A stretch of 59,584 nt of DNA from Phenylobacterium sp. (GTDB lineage: Bacteria; Pseudomonadota; Alphaproteobacteria; Caulobacterales; Caulobacteraceae), in NCBI RefSeq assembly GCF_030693405.1, contig NZ_JAUYAW010000024.1, positions 1 to 59,584 on the forward strand, read 5' to 3'. The notes beneath the pieces were generated by a model. It searched no databases. It worked only from the letters and a program-made list of their open reading frames with translations, and had not been told where the DNA came from. Of this stretch, positions 8,519 to 17,954 are shown in pieces (the stretch's first letter is position 1; every line of letters begins with the position of its first letter). Position numbers and translations under genes: made by a program.

Positions 8519-10771
8519 TTAGAAGCTGGCGCGGACGCCGGCCATGACAAGACGCGGCGCGCCCGGCCGCGCCCCGGCCGGCGAGAACGAGACGTTGTAG
8601 GTCTCATCGGCCAGGTTCTGGACGGTGGCGAACAGGGCGAAGTTCGCGGTGAGGGCGTATTCCGCGGCCAGATCGATGATCAGGCGCTCGTCGATCTTGT
8701 CGCCAGCCGCGATGGGGCCAGAGCCCGCCGTCTCCCGGGCCTCGGACACCCAGTTGAAGCCGCTGGTGAGCTTCAGCTTCGCCAGCTCCAGACCCACGGT
8801 GAGGTTCAGCTGGTGCTCCGGCAGATAGGGCAGCTCGTCCCCGGCGGCGACCGTCCCCCAGGGGCCATAGGCGCTGGCGAAGGCCGATTTGAATTCCGCA
8901 TCCGTCAGCGTGTAGGCCAGCGAAACCGGCACGGCGAAGCCCCGGGTCGCCAGGTCGGCGAAGGTGTGCGAGGCGGTGACCTCCAGGCCGCGCACCTCGA
9001 CGGCGCCGCCATCGAACTGGTCGCCGATATTGCAGCCGCCCCCGGTGGAGGCGGTGCAGGTGCCCACCAGATTGTCATAGTCGTTGAGGAAGGCGATGGC
9101 CTCGGCCTGCCAGCCGCCGCGGCTCCAGCGGGCGCCGGCCTCATAGGACCAGCTGGTCTCGGCGTCGGCGGTGGAGCCAGGACCCGGATTGGCGAAGCCG
9201 CGATGGGCGCCGGCCAGCAGCAGCACCTCCGGGCTCAACCGCCAGGTGGCAGAGACGCCGGGGATGAGAACGTCGGCCTTGGAGTGGATGACGCGGGTGG
9301 GGGTGGCCCGGGACAAATCGCCCAGGGTCCAGTCGGTGCGCTTAAGGCGGATGGTTTCGTAGCGCAGGCCAGGGGTCAGGGTGAAGGCGCCGAACGCCAT
9401 CTCGTCGCGCAGGAAGAAGGACCAGGCCTTGGCCTCGCCCAGACGGTTCTCCTGGCTGCCGGGCGCGCCGGCCGAGGCCAGCACCATACGGCCGTTGACC
9501 ATGGTGTAGCGGTCGTCCTGCTGGAAGCGGTCTTCCTCGTCCCGGTGATGGCGGACGGAGAACTCGATCCCATGGTCGATGGCGCCGGTCTGGACATCCA
9601 CCGCCACGACGCTCTGAACGCCGCTGGCAGAATAGAGCCGGTTGTTGTTGCGCACCCGCAGGGCGCCCGCGCGCCCGGTGAAGCCCGGCGCGCCGATCAG
9701 GTCGGCCATCTGCAGGGCGTTGGCGCCCGGATTGGCCACCACCGAGCTGATGCCGACCCAGCCGGTGTTGGCGTTGTTGCGCACGTCATTGAGCTTGTAC
9801 CAGGCCCGCGCGGTCTCGTGGTGGTAGGCGAGCGTCGTCAGGCTGACATTGGGCGAGATCTGGAAGCGGTGGGTCAGCTGGAACGTCTCATGGTCGACGT
9901 TCATCACATCGGCGCCGCTACCGTTGTAGCGGCGATAGGGACTGGCGGTGAAGTCGCTGAGCGTCAGGCCGAGATAGGTCTCGTCGCTGGTTTCGTCATA
10001 GCGCTGGTACTTGGCCTCCCACTGGTGGCGGCGGTCGGCAGAGCGCAGGCCCACCTTCACCAGACCGTCGGAGATCTCAAAGCCGGTGACGCCGCCGGCG
10101 TCGATGACCTTGAAGCCGTCGGAGGCCTCGTACAGGCCCTCCACCAAACCGCCGATCTCCCAACCGCCGCCCAGGGCGGCCCAGCCGCCCACGGAGCCCA
10201 GGGCGCGGCGGCCGCCGTACTCGCCAGCCAGCAGGTCGAGGCGACCGGAGACCTCGCCATTGGCCACGTCCGGGATCGGGGTCGAGAACAGGTTCAGCGC
10301 CCCGCCCACGGTCAGCGGACCGTACTTGATGGCGGCCGGCCCCTTGCTGACCTCCACGGCGTGGATGCGGGTCATGCGCGGGAAGTAATAGGCCGCCGGC
10401 GCCGCATAGGGGGCCGGGGCGATCAGCACCCCGTCCTCCATCACCGCGATGCGACTGTTGCGGTCCGAGCCCGAGCCGCGGATGCCGATATTGGGCCGTA
10501 GGCCAAAGCCCTCCTCTTCCTGCAGATAGACGCCGGGCGCCTGGCGCAGGATGCGGTTCACGTCGCTATAGGCGAAGGTCGACAGGGTCTCGGCGTCGAT
10601 CACCTGCACAGACCCGCCGATCTCCCGCACATCGGTGGTCGAGCCGGTGACCAGCACCGCGTCCAGCAGCGGCGCGCCGGCATCGTCCATCACCTCCGCC
10701 TGCGCAGAGGCCAGCGTCAGGGCGCAGACGGCGGCGCCGCAGAACAGGGCGGTGAGACGGTGTGCGGACAT
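8519..10771 (-). CDS. TonB-dependent outer-membrane receptor, FecA-like
   Basis: A 750-residue receptor from the chosen start. A signal peptide (residues 1-25, ending ASAQA) is followed by the plug domain: EIGGSVQVIDAETL, the GIRGSGSDRNSRI block and VSKGPAAIKYG. A 22-strand type barrel follows, ending in a terminal aromatic (VRASF). The plug sequence is closest to ferric-citrate/siderophore receptors such as FecA. The ATG at 10771 was preferred because the open frame beyond it encodes no signal-like sequence. It imports a ligand across the outer membrane with TonB-ExbB-ExbD energy. No FecIR pair is present here. A palindrome upstream at 10827 suggests iron control. Confidence 0.88.
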   Translation of the reverse strand: MSAHRLTALFCGAAVCALTLASAQAEVMDDAGAPLLDAVLVTGSTTDVREIGGSVQVIDAETLSTFAYSDVNRILRQAPGVYLQEEEGFGLRPNIGIRGSGSDRNSRIAVMEDGVLIAPAPYAAPAAYYFPRMTRIHAVEVSKGPAAIKYGPLTVGGALNLFSTPIPDVANGEVSGRLDLLAGEYGGRRALGSVGGWAALGGGWEIGGLVEGLYEASDGFKVIDAGGVTGFEISDGLVKVGLRSADRRHQWEAKYQRYDETSDETYLGLTLSDFTASPYRRYNGSGADVMNVDHETFQLTHRFQISPNVSLTTLAYHHETARAWYKLNDVRNNANTGWVGISSVVANPGANALQMADLIGAPGFTGRAGALRVRNNNRLYSASGVQSVVAVDVQTGAIDHGIEFSVRHHRDEEDRFQQDDRYTMVNGRMVLASAGAPGSQENRLGEAKAWSFFLRDEMAFGAFTLTPGLRYETIRLKRTDWTLGDLSRATPTRVIHSKADVLIPGVSATWRLSPEVLLLAGAHRGFANPGPGSTADAETSWSYEAGARWSRGGWQAEAIAFLNDYDNLVGTCTASTGGGCNIGDQFDGGAVEVRGLEVTASHTFADLATRGFAVPVSLAYTLTDAEFKSAFASAYGPWGTVAAGDELPYLPEHQLNLTVGLELAKLKLTSGFNWVSEARETAGSGPIAAGDKIDERLIIDLAAEYALTANFALFATVQNLADETYNVSFSPAGARPGAPRLVMAGVRASF

Positions 10772-10826
10772 GGATCCCCCAGGGCGAATAAGAATGCTTC
10801 GCACTCGCCCTAGCGCCAGACCCCCG

Positions 10827-10842
10827 GAATTGCAAGCAATTC
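10827..10842. promoter_or_regulatory. Palindrome upstream of the TonB receptor, candidate Fur-type operator
   Basis: GAATTGC-AA-GCAATTC, a 7-2-7 perfect inverted repeat 55 bases upstream of the receptor start, in an A/T-rich patch that stands out from the surrounding sequence. Iron-responsive control is inferred from the FecA-like product, not from an exact match to a known Fur box. Confidence 0.4.
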
Positions 10843-11082
10843 GCATTCTCTTGATATTCCAGTCGAGGGCGGCGCGCGGGGGCGGCGCGGCATTGCGCCG
10901 CAGGCGAAACGGTTGAGCGGCCACGCCCTTCAAAGGTCGGCTGAATTCACTGCGTCGGCGGCGATGGCAAACCGGCTGGAAGGGCCATGACGGCCCTGTC
11001 ACGGTTGCGTTGACGCGATCTTTACCACGCAAGGGTGACGCAAGACCTGCCGCCCACCGCACAGGACCTTCCCGTGAGACTG

Positions 11083-13332
11083 ATGAAGCTGAACAAAATC
11101 TCCGCCAAGCTCATGCTCGCGGCCGGTCTGACCATCGGTCTCTTGCTGCTGATCGGGGCCGTCATCCTGTCGCAGCGGGTCCACGCGACCACATCCAGCC
11201 TGTCGTCCGACTATGCGCAGGCGGTCGGCAAAGGCGCCGCCGAGAGCGTGGCGGCTGATCTGGACACCCTTCAATCCACAGCCTCGGCCATGGCCAGCGC
11301 CATTGGCGTGCTGCATGAGCGCGGCGTCCGCGACCGCGCCGTGGTCACCCAGATCGCCCGCGAGAACGCGGCGGCTTCACCGCTGGTGATGGGCAGCTGG
11401 TTCTTCGCCGCGCCGGACGCCTGGGACGGGCGGGACGCGGAGTTCGCCGGCCTGACCGAAACGGGATCCAACGCCCAGGGGCGGCTGGAACCCTACTGGG
11501 CCCGGGTCGAGGGAAATCTGGTGCTGGAGCCGCCCGCTGATGAGCTGGTGTTTGGCGAGCCCTTCTTCCGTCTGTCGGCGGACTCTGGAAAACCCGCGAT
11601 CACCGAGCCTTACATCTATCCGGTGAACGGCAAGGACGTGCTGATGACGTCGATCACCGCTCCTGTGTTCTCGGACGGCAAGATCATCGGCGTGGCCGGC
11701 CTGGACATCGCGCTGGACACCTTCTCCAGCGAGCTGGCCGAGCTGCGGCCCCTCGGCGACGGCAGGGTCACCCTGCTGTCGGCGGCCGGCGCATGGGTCG
11801 CTCACCCGGACGTCAATCTGCTGATAAAGCCCTATGAGGGCGAAGATCTGGCGCAGCTGAAGTCGGTGCTGGCCGAGGGGCAGCAGGCGCTCCTGCCCGG
11901 CCTCGATCTGGATGGCGTGAAGACCAACCGCCTGATCCTGCCGGTGGATCTGCCGGCCTCCAACGCCCGGTGGGCGGTGATGGTCGATGTGCCTCAGGCC
12001 ACCGTGTCGGCGCCGGCGCGCCAGCTGGTGATGGGGCTGCTGATCGGCGGCCTGGTGCTGACCGCCCTCGTCCTGGCCGGCCTGTCGTTCGCCGCCAACC
12101 GCATCGTCGCCCAGCCGCTTGGCCGCCTGACCCGCAATGTGGCCCAGCTGCGAGAGGGCAAGTACGACGCCGACATTGACGGCGTCGGCGGTAGGGACGA
12201 GGTGGGCGAAATCGCCCGCGCCCTCGACGCCTTCCGCCATGACCTGGCCGGCGGCCAGACCGCCCGGCGCGAACAGGAGCAGCTGCGCGCCCAGGCCGAG
12301 GCTGATCGCCGACGCAACGAAGAAGGTCAGCAGCGGGCCGCCGCCGAACAGGCTGTGGTGGTCGAGGCCTTGGAGAGCGCCCTGTCGCGGCTGTCCGACG
12401 GAGACCTGACCGCCCGGGTCCAGGCCGACTTCGCCCCGGAATACGAGAAGCTGAAGGTCGACTTCAACGCCGCCATGGGCAAGCTGCAGTCGGCCATGCA
12501 AGGGGTCGTGGCCAACACCTCGGCCATCACCTCCGGCGCCCAGGAGATCAGCCAGGCGGCGGACGATCTGTCCCGGCGCACCGAGCAGCAGGCCGCCAGC
12601 CTGGAGGAGACCGCCGCGGCCCTGGACGAAATCACCGCGACGGTGCGCAAGACCGCCGCGGGGGCGCAGCACGCCAGCACCGTGGTCAGTCAGGCCCGCG
12701 CCGACGCTCGCGAAAGCGGCCTGATCGTGGGCGACGCCGTGGGCGCCATGAGCGAGATCGAGCGGTCGTCCAGCCAGATCGGCCAGATCATCGGGGTCAT
12801 AGATGAGATCGCCTTCCAGACCAATCTGCTGGCCCTCAACGCCGGCGTCGAAGCCGCGCGCGCCGGGGATGCCGGCCGAGGTTTTGCGGTGGTCGCCTCC
12901 GAGGTCCGGGCTCTGGCCCAGCGCTCAGCCGAGGCCGCCAAGGAGATCAAGTCCCTGATCAGCGCCTCGACCGAACAGGTGGCCGGCGGGGTGGAGCTGG
13001 TGGGCCGCACGGGCGAAGCCCTGCAGCGGATTGTCGCCCAGGTGGGCGAGATCACCCAGATCGTCGATGAGATCGCCGCCTCTTCAAAGGAACAGGCCAC
13101 CGGCCTCCACGAGGTGAATGCCGCCGTCAACCAGATGGACCAGGTGACCCAGCAGAATGCGGCCATGGTCGAACAGTCCACCGCCGCCAGCCACGCCCTA
13201 GCCCGCGAGGCCGCCGATCTGGCCAAGCTGATGGCCCAGTTCCGCACCGGCGGCCCCGAGACCGCGATCAGCGGGGCCCGGGGCCAGCAGGCGCGGCTGG
13301 CCCAGGCCATGGGCGATCGCCGCCGGGCCTGA
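11083..13332 (+). CDS. Methyl-accepting chemotaxis protein with double-Cache sensor
   Basis: A 749-residue chemoreceptor. TM1 lies near residues 10-31. A periplasmic dCache-like region follows (DWxxxY-like GSWFFAAPDAWDG, and YIYPVNGKDVLMTSITAPVF near residue 180). TM2 is near 315-340, then a HAMP domain and a long cytoplasmic coiled coil. The MCP hairpin tip is the invariant DEIAFQTNLLALNAGVEAAR block near residue 575, followed by FAVVASEVRALAQRS. It would signal to CheA/CheW. The ATG at 11083 gives a short basic lead before TM1; a GTG at 11035 adds 16 residues. No C-terminal CheR-docking pentapeptide is seen. The ligand is unknown. Confidence 0.92.
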   Translation: MKLNKISAKLMLAAGLTIGLLLLIGAVILSQRVHATTSSLSSDYAQAVGKGAAESVAADLDTLQSTASAMASAIGVLHERGVRDRAVVTQIARENAAASPLVMGSWFFAAPDAWDGRDAEFAGLTETGSNAQGRLEPYWARVEGNLVLEPPADELVFGEPFFRLSADSGKPAITEPYIYPVNGKDVLMTSITAPVFSDGKIIGVAGLDIALDTFSSELAELRPLGDGRVTLLSAAGAWVAHPDVNLLIKPYEGEDLAQLKSVLAEGQQALLPGLDLDGVKTNRLILPVDLPASNARWAVMVDVPQATVSAPARQLVMGLLIGGLVLTALVLAGLSFAANRIVAQPLGRLTRNVAQLREGKYDADIDGVGGRDEVGEIARALDAFRHDLAGGQTARREQEQLRAQAEADRRRNEEGQQRAAAEQAVVVEALESALSRLSDGDLTARVQADFAPEYEKLKVDFNAAMGKLQSAMQGVVANTSAITSGAQEISQAADDLSRRTEQQAASLEETAAALDEITATVRKTAAGAQHASTVVSQARADARESGLIVGDAVGAMSEIERSSSQIGQIIGVIDEIAFQTNLLALNAGVEAARAGDAGRGFAVVASEVRALAQRSAEAAKEIKSLISASTEQVAGGVELVGRTGEALQRIVAQVGEITQIVDEIAASSKEQATGLHEVNAAVNQMDQVTQQNAAMVEQSTAASHALAREAADLAKLMAQFRTGGPETAISGARGQQARLAQAMGDRRRA

Positions 13333-13353
13333 GCCTTGGGTGAGCGGCTGCCC

Positions 13354-14538
13354 TTAGGGCGCGGTCGCCGCTTCGCGCACCGCCGTCAGGAAGGCCGAGC
13401 GGGCGAGCGAGAGGTCGCGGCCCGTGGCCCGGGGCCAGGCGGAATTGATGACGATGACCAGGCCGTCGTCGCGATAGGTGGTGATCGACTGGCCGAAGAT
13501 GCCCGAGGCCTGATAGGCGCCGTCCCGGTTCATCCACCAGAAATAGCCGTAGCCGGCGTCGCCATTGTCGATCTGGGCGCTGGTGGCCTGCGCCACCCAG
13601 CCCTCGGGAACCACCGCTGTGCCGCCCGCCACGCCGCCCTCGAGCATGAACTGCCCCACCCGGCCGTAGTCGCGGAGCGTCATGGAGATGCAGCAGCCGC
13701 CGCGCTCCAGGCCCGAGGGATCGAGCATCCAGATGGCGTCGCGCTCCATGCCATAGGGCTTCCAGATCTTCTCCGAGGCGTAGGCCGACAGGCTCTTTCC
13801 GGTGGCGTTGGCCACCAGCACGCCAGCCAGGTCGGTCTCGCCGGTGTTGTAGTTGAACACCGCGCCCGGCGTATTTTCCCGCGGCAGCTTGCGCATATAG
13901 CTGACCATGGCGTTCATGCCGGGCTCGGCGGGCGTGGCGCCTGCGTTGGCGACGTCGGACTTGGGATCGGTATAGTCCTCGTTCCACTTCACGCCCGAGC
14001 TCATCATCAGGAGCTGGCGCACGGTGACCCCGTCATAGCCGGAGCCCTTCAGCTCGGGGATGTAGTCGGTGACGGGGGCGTTCAGGCCCGCGATCTTGCC
14101 GTCCTGGATGGCCGCGCCCACCAGGGTCGAGGTCAGGGACTTGGCCACCGAGAACGAGGTCCAGCGGTCGGCCGGCTGGCGGCCCAGGCCATAGCGCTCC
14201 AGCAGGATCTGACCGTCCTTCAGCACCAGGACGCCGGAGACGTTGAAGGCCGCCATATAGGAGTCCACCGTCCAGCTCTTGCCCTCATGCTCGAAGGTGG
14301 GATCGATCTGGCGATCAGCCATCGAGAGCGGCCGGACGCGCTCGCCCCGCTCGATGGTGTTGACCTGGAAGACGTCCTCAATGGTCCGGTAGCCGCGGCT
14401 CTGCAGCTCCGGCGACCACATGAGGAAGTTGGGCGTGGCCGGGTCCAGCGGCACCTGGGCCAGGGCGGGTGTGGCGATGAGGCCTGCGGCGGCCACGGCG
14501 CCGGCGAGGGCGGCTTTGCGGATCAGGGGGCGAGTCAT
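13354..14538 (-). CDS. Exported serine hydrolase, class C beta-lactamase family
   Basis: A 394-residue periplasmic protein with a signal peptide ending in ALAQ (about residue 24). The nucleophile motif SxxK is SVAK in TSFSVAKSLTS. The second motif appears as FNYNTGE, where the usual YSN is YNT. A YGYFWWMNRDG segment lies near the C terminus. Family members include esterases, D-amino-acid peptidases and 6-aminohexanoate-dimer hydrolase-like enzymes. The wording of the motifs is closest to 6-aminohexanoate-hydrolase-like proteins, but the substrate cannot be set. The gene is convergent with the chemoreceptor and divergent from the aldo/keto reductase. The start at 14538 was chosen for its signal peptide. 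Confidence 0.85.
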   Translation of the reverse strand: MTRPLIRKAALAGAVAAAGLIATPALAQVPLDPATPNFLMWSPELQSRGYRTIEDVFQVNTIERGERVRPLSMADRQIDPTFEHEGKSWTVDSYMAAFNVSGVLVLKDGQILLERYGLGRQPADRWTSFSVAKSLTSTLVGAAIQDGKIAGLNAPVTDYIPELKGSGYDGVTVRQLLMMSSGVKWNEDYTDPKSDVANAGATPAEPGMNAMVSYMRKLPRENTPGAVFNYNTGETDLAGVLVANATGKSLSAYASEKIWKPYGMERDAIWMLDPSGLERGGCCISMTLRDYGRVGQFMLEGGVAGGTAVVPEGWVAQATSAQIDNGDAGYGYFWWMNRDGAYQASGIFGQSITTYRDDGLVIVINSAWPRATGRDLSLARSAFLTAVREAATAP

Positions 14539-14711
14539 GGAGCGTTTCCCGTTGTTGTTTTGCGGCCAAGCTAGCCCATTGCGCGGCCGCCGCCAGGGAC
14601 CTGCGCGCATGACGTTGCGGCAGCCTTCCCGACGGCTGGCGGGAGGTCGCAAAGCGATGCTATCCCAGACGTCAATCAGAAATCCGATCAGGACATTGGG
14701 GAAGAACAGCC

Positions 14712-15728
14712 ATGGGCAATAAGCGACTGGGCCGCAGCGCCATCGTGGTCTCCGACATCTGCATGGGCACCATGACCTTCGGCGGCCAGGCCGACGAGGC
14801 CATGGCCCACCGCATCCTGGACAAGTCCTTCGAGGCCGGGATCAACTTCTATGACACGGCCGAGAACTATCCCGTGCCCCCCAGCCCCGAATGGGCCGGC
14901 CGCACCGAAGAGATCTTCGGACGCTGGCTGAAGACCAAGAACCGCGACGCCGTCATCATCGCCACCAAGGTCTGCGGGCCGAGCCACGGCTGGATCAAGG
15001 GCTCCATGCGGGCCGGCATGACGGCGCTCGATCGCCACAACATCACCCGCGCCATCGAGGGCAGCCTGACCCGGATGGATGTGGACTATGTGGACCTCTA
15101 CCAGACCCACTGGCCCGACCACGGGACCGGCTATGAGGAAACGCTTCGCACCCTCGATGACCTGGTCCAGGCCGGCAAGGTGCGCATCATCGGCTGCTCC
15201 AACGAAACCAGCTGGGGCCTGACCAAGTCGGTGGCCGTGGCCGAGCGCGAGGGCACGGTGCGCTATGAGACCATCCAGAACAATTTCAGCCTGAACAACC
15301 GCCGCTTCGAGGACGAGCTGGCCCAGGCCTGCCGGCAGGAGGGCGTCAGCCTGATCCCCTATTCGCCGCTGGCCGGCGGGGTGCTGTCAGGCAAGTACAA
15401 GGACGGCGCGCGGCCGCAGGGCGCGCGCTTCTCCAACTATCTGAACCTGGGCGGGCGCCAGGCGGCCATGGCCAAGCGCTTCGTCAACGACAAGTCCCTG
15501 GAGGCCACCGACCGCTTCGCCGCCATCGCGGCTGAGGCCGGCGTCTCGCTGGTCACGCTGGCGACGGCCTGGAGCAAGCAGCACGACTTCGTCGCCTCCA
15601 CCATCGTCGGCGCCACCCACGAAGACCAGCTCCCCGACATCCTGGCCGCCATGGACCTGACCCTGAGCGACGAGGTGATGAAGGCCATCGACAAGGTGTC
15701 GAAGGAGATCCTGTACCCGATGGGGTGA
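14712..15728 (+). CDS. Aldo/keto reductase
   Basis: A 338-residue NADPH-dependent TIM-barrel oxidoreductase. Signatures are NFYDTAENYP near residue 47 (catalytic Asp and Tyr), the Lys in IIATKVCGP, the catalytic-site His in YQTHWPDHG, and the cofactor-binding region LVTLATAWSKQH...STIVGATHEDQL. It resembles the Tas/YajO-like group of bacterial AKRs. A GGGGAAGA ribosome-binding site precedes the ATG at 14712. It stands alone, with an acquired-looking segment beginning directly after its stop. Confidence 0.92.
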   Translation: MGNKRLGRSAIVVSDICMGTMTFGGQADEAMAHRILDKSFEAGINFYDTAENYPVPPSPEWAGRTEEIFGRWLKTKNRDAVIIATKVCGPSHGWIKGSMRAGMTALDRHNITRAIEGSLTRMDVDYVDLYQTHWPDHGTGYEETLRTLDDLVQAGKVRIIGCSNETSWGLTKSVAVAEREGTVRYETIQNNFSLNNRRFEDELAQACRQEGVSLIPYSPLAGGVLSGKYKDGARPQGARFSNYLNLGGRQAAMAKRFVNDKSLEATDRFAAIAAEAGVSLVTLATAWSKQHDFVASTIVGATHEDQLPDILAAMDLTLSDEVMKAIDKVSKEILYPMG

Positions 15729-15972
15729 GGGGGACGGGCACCTAGGTCCACCGTGCGACGACAATACTTCGCTCGAAGGGCTCGAATCGGGCGTCGGGCT
15801 GCTCTGCTGTTTAACGTCACCGCATTCGAAAGAGCTTCAAGGTCGAAGTGATTTCGATATTCGCGCGCTGGAAAGAGGCGTCACCGAGATTATGCACTCA
15901 AGAAAGAGCGGTTTTCCACCCTAGCAAATCAGGTTTCTCTGCTCATCTGACGACCGTGTTCGGGGGCACCAC

Positions 15973-16878
15973 GTGGCAAGTATCGGCGACCATGAGTTCG
16001 GCAGCGGGCTGACCGACCTCAAGCTGTCCATTATAGCGGAGTACCTGCAGCGCTATAATACCGCACTCTCAAGACAGCCCTTCTTCGAGCGCTGGTATTT
16101 TGATGCCTTTGCTGGGACAGGTGAGCGAACGGTTCGGCTCTCAGGATCGGCAGAGGACCTCCTCAATGAGCGAGTCGAGGAGCGGATTGAGCGACGACGG
16201 GGATCGGCACGGATCGCGCTAGACACGATCCCACAGTTTCACCGCTGCATCTTTATGGAGCAGAAGAAGCGCCATGCGCTTGCCCTTGAAGCACTCTGCT
16301 CTGAGCCTTCATACGCGTCGAGGAAGACATTCGTATTACGCGGCGACGCCAACAGAGCTATCCAGGACCACATCCAGACCGTGAACTGGAAGAAGGCGCG
16401 TGCGGTGATGTTTCTCGACCCGTACGGGATGAATGTCGAGTGGCAGACGCTCGAAGCAATCCGCCGAACCGAGGCTATAGACCTCTGGTATCTCGTCTCA
16501 CTGTCCGGCCTCTACAGGCAAGCTACGCACAGGGGGTCTGCTCTTGACGAAAAGAAGCGGGCCGCCCTCTCACGTATGCTGGGCACGCCAGCTTGGGAAA
16601 AAGCTTGGTACGAGGAAGATAGACAGCGGGACCTCCTCTCGATGCTAGATTCAGAAGAGACGCGGCGTACGGCTAGTCTAGACCTTATGGAAGATTTCGT
16701 CTTACAGCGCCTCAGGAGCCTTTTCCCAACGGTCCTAGAGCCGCTACGCCTGAAGAATGACCGCAATGCCCCTATGTTCTCGCTCTTTTTCGCGATGTCG
16801 AATCCGAGCCCTGCGGCGGCCAGAGTGGCAATACCCATCGCCCAACATATTCTGACTCAGGCCCGGAGAAGGCGCTAG
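15973..16878 (+). CDS. tcmP: Three-Cys-motif partner protein TcmP
   Basis: A 301-residue protein recognised as TcmP, a family defined by its regular proximity to three-Cys-motif (Gp37/Gp68-like) proteins; the function is not established. Sequence features suggest a methyltransferase-like fold: WYFDAFAGTGER near residue 41 resembles a SAM-binding motif I, and MFLDPYG near residue 148 resembles a DPPY-type motif IV. The start is GTG at 15973. Base composition is unlike its neighbours: a hand count over 16621-16740 gives about 54% G+C, against about 72% at 25201-25260. Its stop overlaps the convergent partner by four bases. The 244 bases upstream (15729-15972) hold no gene I can see. Confidence 0.85.
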   Translation: MASIGDHEFGSGLTDLKLSIIAEYLQRYNTALSRQPFFERWYFDAFAGTGERTVRLSGSAEDLLNERVEERIERRRGSARIALDTIPQFHRCIFMEQKKRHALALEALCSEPSYASRKTFVLRGDANRAIQDHIQTVNWKKARAVMFLDPYGMNVEWQTLEAIRRTEAIDLWYLVSLSGLYRQATHRGSALDEKKRAALSRMLGTPAWEKAWYEEDRQRDLLSMLDSEETRRTASLDLMEDFVLQRLRSLFPTVLEPLRLKNDRNAPMFSLFFAMSNPSPAAARVAIPIAQHILTQARRRR

Positions 16879-17621
16879 GCGGTCGCTGTCGGCAGGTCAT
16901 CCCAATGTCGACCGCGGTAGGCACGTCCAGTAGCCTTCTTGTTCCGGCCGCCCCATTGCTTGAAGAAGAACTTGGCGCCGGCGTCCTCGGCCATCTCATG
17001 GATTTCGTCGACCCACTCCTCGAGCATTGGCCGGGCACGAGGCCCGCTTTCCCCGCCAACGATGCTCCAGTGGATGTCCCGCAAGTCACCGCCTGCCACT
17101 GAACCGATTAGAGGCTCGAACGACACGAACCTAACGGCCGCTGGCGTGGCTCGCAGATGATCAAGCCGATCCAGCACGGCCGCGTTTTCGACACTTGTGC
17201 CGAGCCAGACGTTCGATAGGAGTTGCAGATCAGGTGCGACCCTTGCCATCCGGTCAGGGCGCTTCGTCAAGATTTGGTATGTGTGTTGCGGCGTCGCGGA
17301 CATGGTATCCCAAACACGCCGTATGAACTCGACCGGCACGGCTTCCTGAAACAAGTCCGACATAGAGTTGACGAAGATCAGCCGAGGTTTGCGCCAAGCT
17401 TTCGGCGTTTCCAGGGCAGCGTCATCGAGCGAGACCGCACCGGTCCAAACGTGGCGCTCGCCGCTCCTTCTGGTAAGCCCCCGGTACTTGGGAACGCCCA
17501 TCGCCTCAAGCCGGGCTGCCATGCGCATTGCATAACAGTTCGTGCAACCTGCTGTCAGGACGGTGCAACCGGCAACCGGGTTCCAGGTCGCATCCGTCCA
17601 TTCGATTGACGTCTCTGCCAT
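16875..17621 (-). CDS. Three-Cys-motif protein, phage Gp37/Gp68 family (DUF5131)
   Basis: A 248-residue protein of the PF07505 family. The cysteine motif is C19-x6-C26-x2-C29 in VAGCTVLTAGCTNCYA, likely an iron-sulfur or radical-SAM-like site. Other conserved blocks are IEWTDATWNPV at the N terminus, FVNSMSDLF, QILTKRPDRM, WLGTSVEN, FVSFEPLIG and VGGESGPRARPM. The ATG at 17621 has a GAGAGG ribosome-binding site and starts the family's usual N terminus. It is convergent with tcmP and overlaps it by four bases, which argues that the two were inherited as a unit. The reaction is unknown; links with phages and mobile elements are common for this family. Confidence 0.88.
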   Translation of the reverse strand: MAETSIEWTDATWNPVAGCTVLTAGCTNCYAMRMAARLEAMGVPKYRGLTRRSGERHVWTGAVSLDDAALETPKAWRKPRLIFVNSMSDLFQEAVPVEFIRRVWDTMSATPQHTYQILTKRPDRMARVAPDLQLLSNVWLGTSVENAAVLDRLDHLRATPAAVRFVSFEPLIGSVAGGDLRDIHWSIVGGESGPRARPMLEEWVDEIHEMAEDAGAKFFFKQWGGRNKKATGRAYRGRHWDDLPTATA

Positions 17622-17954
17622 GCTCGCCTCTCGCAACGATAGTTGGGGAGTTCGCCTAACTGCGCATTAACGGGTCGGCCCGTGTAGAGGGTCATGCAGC
17701 TGGCCAAGGGGCACCTCCCTCATGGGTGAAGTCGAGCCTACATCTGGACATTCGCGGCATACCTCGCAAGCGGCGGGCGAAATGCCTAGCCTGCCACGAA
17801 GCTGGGCCTCAAAGCGGATCGCCGGGAGATGCGCTTTAAGCGGAAAGCCGACCGCTACCTTCACCCCACGCCCCGCTAGACGCCTCCCCCGCCCTGCCCC
17901 TAACTTCGCGGCCGAACCGCGGCATCATCTGCGGGCGTGAGAACGGGGAAACAC
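17622..17954. other. Gap without a supported gene
   Basis: About 330 bases between the three-Cys-motif gene and the VOC gene. Short open frames of 65-72 codons exist on both strands (17667-17864 and 17722-17940) but lack recognisable domains, and neither has a convincing ribosome-binding site. Composition returns to high G+C near 17860, which may mark the right border of the insert. No tRNA, repeat pair or integrase is seen. Confidence 0.4.

Noticed and set aside
8813..10501. A 562-codon open frame on the plus strand
   Set aside because: It is antisense to the TonB receptor, whose plug and barrel motifs are clear. The translated product is Gly/Ala/His/Arg-rich with no recognisable domain.
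17622..17954. Small genes in the gap after the three-Cys-motif gene
   Set aside because: The open frames of 65-72 codons have no ribosome-binding site or conserved sequence.
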